64,000 bases of DNA from Pelecanus crispus (lineage: Eukaryota > Chordata > Aves > Pelecaniformes > Pelecanidae): positions 219,222,583 to 219,286,582 of the forward strand of contig NC_134643.1 of assembly GCF_030463565.1 (NCBI RefSeq), in the 5' to 3' direction. Of the stretch, positions 60,301 to 64,000 are shown piece after piece (position 1 is the stretch's first letter; every line of letters begins with the position of its first letter). The notes below the pieces were generated by a model that saw only the letters and a program-made list of their open reading frames with translations, made no database searches and was not told where the DNA came from. The position numbers were made by a program, and so were the translations under genes.

Positions 60301-63300
60301 GGATTGCTATAACCTTGTGATGGCTTTGAGGTGTGGGATACAGTGTGAAATTCAGCAGGACATGGGCTCTTATTCATCATTTGACTAAGCTTCATTTACC
60401 ACCCACATTAATGGCTTAATTATCACAGGTTAGCTATATTGATCTGGAAAATCTTTGTGAAATTTAACAGACAAAATAAAAAGAGAAAAAAGAAAAAGCC
60501 CTTTCTGTAGGATTTTGGCATGATCTCTTGTTCTTCAGTAAAATTCTACAAAGTCAAAAAGAGAAGAAAAGGAAGGAGGTAAGGAAAGAACAGAAAGAAC
60601 AATGAAGCTTTCCTAAATCTAATATTTTTAGAAGTAAAATTATTGGAGGGCTTTCACTTTCCCAGGATTGCTATGGCTCTGCTTCCCTTTGTTCTTGGTT
60701 CTTGTTCACTCTGTTGGTGAGTTTTTGGGCTCAGGAAGAAAAGAAAAACCTGGAGTTTGTTATAACTTGCAGCCTCTATAAACTGGGCTGAGAGGTTTTG
60801 TGTGGTCAGATGACTTTCATAAGGACTACTAATTTCAACATTTCAAAAGATTTTATGGTGTTTCAGAGAAGTAGCCCTTAAATGAATTTAAGGTGTTGCC
60901 TCTGTTTTCCCTTTCTGGTTAGATGGTACAGAGTCTGTGAAAGAGTCAGAATCACAGTTTCAATGTAGACCTGGCAGATACTAGGCATTTTTCATGTAAC
61001 CCATAAAAAGGCCCCATTTTCTACTGTCTTGTCAGAGCACCTGGAGCTTCCACAGTGCTGGTGTAACTGCACCCAGCACGTGAGTAACCGGGCAGGAGAG
61101 CTGCAGTGAGCTGCTGTGGTGCAGCCACCATGTAACCAAAGACCCACCCTCATCAAGCACCTGATGCTGTGGGAATCCATGGATTTTGGCATCCTATTAA
61201 TGGCTGTGAATGAAAAAATCTGTAAAGGGATCTAAGGCAGTGAAAAATAAAAAAAGTAATACTTATGAAGACAGCTAAAAATTATTTATGACTTTAGAAA
61301 AATCAAAGGGAATTTTTGTGTTCATTAAAATTGCTGGACTAATGGTGGTGGTTACCATCAATGCACATGTGAAATACATGTAGATGAGAAAAATTTACTT
61401 TATTTTTGAGCCTTTGCCTGAATTTTGTTGCTCAGCTGGATCTAAAATCAAAGAAGGCTTATTTTTCTGTCACCATCCATTTTGGTTTTGGGCGAACATA
61501 TGGATTACCTGAGTTGGAGACTTGCAAGATCTTGGAGAAATCAATTTCTTCTTTTGTTTCATCTGCACAGACTGCACTGGACAGTCAATATCCTAACCTC
61601 TGTTTGGCTCAAAATCCCTTTCCTGGACCTCTATTTATGTAAGTAAACACATGACTTTTGGAAATATGTTGATAGCTATGAAAGGCTGGAAATAAAGATC
61701 ATCAGTAGTCTGAGAATGAACTTATGACTGAAAAGTGGTCTATTGGCACTTTATGTTTAAGATCAATATAGCTTGTGAGGGCAGAAAGTGAGACTTCAAT
61801 ACTTGTGCCAATTTGAGTGTGCCTGAATAATACAGTAATCCTTGAGGAATGTAAAAGCCAACATTAAGTGTCCTAATTAATCAGTGGCCTAACATAATAA
61901 TCAGGACTACTTTAACCTTGTTCTGAGTCTTCAAATCTCATTACAAGAGTGACTTGCTGACTTGCTGACAGAGGGTAAAAATTTTTGTTTCTAACAATTT
62001 TCCTTATTTTTAACTTTTAGTCATGTATTGCTTCTCTAGGTAATTGGTGCAATCACAACCAGTTATGCAATTAGGCTAAATAGATGTGGTAATGTATGTG
62101 TAATTCTGACGACAGCTGTAAAAACCTTTACTGAACTATGTGTAAGAGCATTACCACACATATGCAGTAGAGAGACTTGAAATTCATGGCCATTATGAAA
62201 ATCATGTCTCGCAAAATAAAATCTGATGAGTCCACGGTAAAAAATATGTTCTTACAAGTTTGGTTTGAAAAAGAAATCAGAACATTTTAAGTTACAGAGC
62301 TCAAAATAAAGTTTCAGTCACAGTTTAATTAGCTGGTTCAGGAATAAGTCAAAGTTGGCTGTATGTATCCTTACCACAACAAGAAGAACTTTCTGCTAGA
62401 CCAGAACTTTATATACCACTCTGCAAATTTGGTTTTACTGCTGAGAACAGGTGCAAATCAACTAACATGGTTATAGCCTTCATATTAGCAGGGCCAATAT
62501 GATGCAGTAGCAGCTGTGTGGCAGCTCAGACCCTTTTAGATCAGGCCAACATTTGTTCTTGGCTCAAAAATACATTTTAATTTTTCATAAAGGGCCATAT
62601 TCTGCTGTCAAATGTATTTGTGGTTCCCCCTGAAGTTAATGGAGCTGAAGGTTATTTGTTGGGATAAAGAAATCCTACTGTTGGCTCCAGCTCTTTTGCT
62701 CATTACAAACCCAGTGTTGAGAGCACGGGCAGAAGAAATCAGGTCTGCTACCTGCAACAGCCTTGTTGCTAAGAAGTGGTCAAAGAATTTACTCTTGAGA
62801 CCACATAGGAGGACTTTCAATTATATTATTATTTTGAAATAAAAACTATCTGACTTTTGTAGAAAAAGTTGATTTTTTAGCACCCAAGCCTAAGACATGA
62901 GCAATACTTCAGCCAGATACTCAAATTTTTAAGCAATATATTTTTCTAAATAAATATGAATGTATCAGACTATCTCCTAGAAGAAGCCCAGTCAATTTGT
63001 AACCCCTCTATTAATCACTGTCCAGGGCACAGCCTGGACAGCTCTCAGAAGCCTTCAGCATCACTTTGGGTAGTTGTATCCCTGATTTGGAATGGTTCTA
63101 GGAATGATCAAGTAGTACAGGTTTCAACACTAGCTACTTTTCACTAAAATGCTCATCATGAGAAGCAAAAGTTAGAGAAACATGTTAAAGCAATTGCCAG
63201 GGACCCAGTAGAAAAAATGCAGAACACCTCACTCTGGACTCCAACTGGCCTGATTTTATAGGGACAAATAAGAACGTTTGCAGAAGAACATGTGGCACTT

Positions 63301-64000
63301 GCCAGACCCACGCACTTTGTGCAGGTCAAGGTGTGAATTGCTGATTTCCCACAATTCAGAAAGCAGTGGGGCAGGCAATCCCTTTCTTCCTGCTCATTTG
63401 CTTGGGAAACAGAAGAGAAAAGGGGCACTGGGACACTGTCACAACGCCACGGAAAACCCTTGAGCTCTCCAGCAGTTTTCTATTTGCTCCCCACGAATTC
63501 TTCAGCTTCACTTTTTTTTCTCCTCTTAGTATGCCCCATTTCACCAGTGCACAGACTGAGGGATAGATGAGTTTGCAAGTCCACACACATGGTGTCCTGG
63601 TAAAATAACTTGTAGTGCCTCACCTTGAATGCACAAATTCTCCTCAAAATGGCACTACATCACACTGAAGAACAGCTTTGCAACATGGCTGGCTCCAAAT
63701 GGAGTTAAAACAAACTTGGTTCTGTAGCAGTGACTGATGTTGGGTCCCATTCCCAGCTACCCAGATGCAAACAAGAAGAGCATAAATAATAACTGGATGC
63801 TGTCTTATTCTACCAGGAATGAGCTTTACCCCATGCACCTATTATTTTTTTCCTTTCATTACGAATAAATAAATTAGAAGACAGTGAGGAATATGTCATT
63901 AGGAAATGTTCACAGACTAGGTGATAATTACTTTTCCCACATGAGGGATATTGATGGGCTTCTATTGTGCAGTGTCCTCTCTCAACAGTCCCACAAGGTG
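57371..64000 (-). other. DLG2: DLG2 upstream intron (partial), no exon recognised
   Basis: At least 6.6 kb without a supportable exon. I looked on the minus strand for the SH3/HOOK exons and found none with matching coding and GT-AG borders. A segment near 59380-59560 (GTGCCTATGTCTAAGC, GGAGTCAATGGGTGCCTAC) looks like degraded old repeat. The rest is AT-rich intron sequence. Intron status is inferred from the need for upstream DLG2 exons beyond the window. Confidence 0.7.

Noticed and set aside
1-64000. CRISPR arrays, operons, tRNA or rRNA genes, phage or plasmid systems
   Set aside because: No regularly spaced repeats, cloverleaf-type sequences, rRNA words or prokaryotic gene clusters were seen. 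The DNA is vertebrate.

Overview
This window is vertebrate nuclear DNA, almost certainly from a bird. The signs are many truncated CR1 LINE copies ending in the typical ATTCTATG octamer repeats, two solo LTRs of families I associate with neoavian/passerine birds, spliced exons with GT-AG introns, low coding density, and ancient palindromic or MIR-like repeats. It is not prokaryotic: there are no operons, CRISPR arrays or plasmid features, and most open frames are chance frames.

The one gene I can support is on the minus strand: the 3' end of DLG2 (PSD-93/chapsyn-110), a synaptic MAGUK scaffold. Six consecutive coding exons (57370 down to 45629) join in phase with perfect GT-AG junctions. They encode about 211 C-terminal residues: the end of the SH3/HOOK segment, the whole guanylate-kinase-like (GK) domain, and the closing SH3 strand with the stop codon. 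Exons for the PDZ and main SH3 domains must lie beyond 64000. A long 3'UTR probably runs from 45628 to about 40.5 kb, where a canonical AATAAA (minus strand) occurs.

Layout: 1-40.5 kb is intergenic sequence downstream of DLG2, with no supportable gene. It holds CR1 fragments (7.4, 12.8, 13.3-14.4, 14.9-15.4, 15.5, 23.1-23.4 and 26.7 kb), MIR-like relics and low-complexity tracts. 40.5-45.6 kb is the putative 3'UTR, with two old palindromic repeats. 45.6-57.4 kb holds the exons. The large 46859-54477 intron carries a nested solo-LTR pair (one LTR inserted inside another, each with a clean 5-bp target-site duplication) and a CR1 tail, all antisense to DLG2. 57.4-64 kb is upstream intron.

I found no credible new biological system. 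The most notable items are the nested LTR structure with a perfect CRE palindrome next to a TATA box, a non-conservative Leu-to-Trp difference in the DLG2 GK domain, and ancient hairpin repeats in the presumed DLG2 3'UTR.
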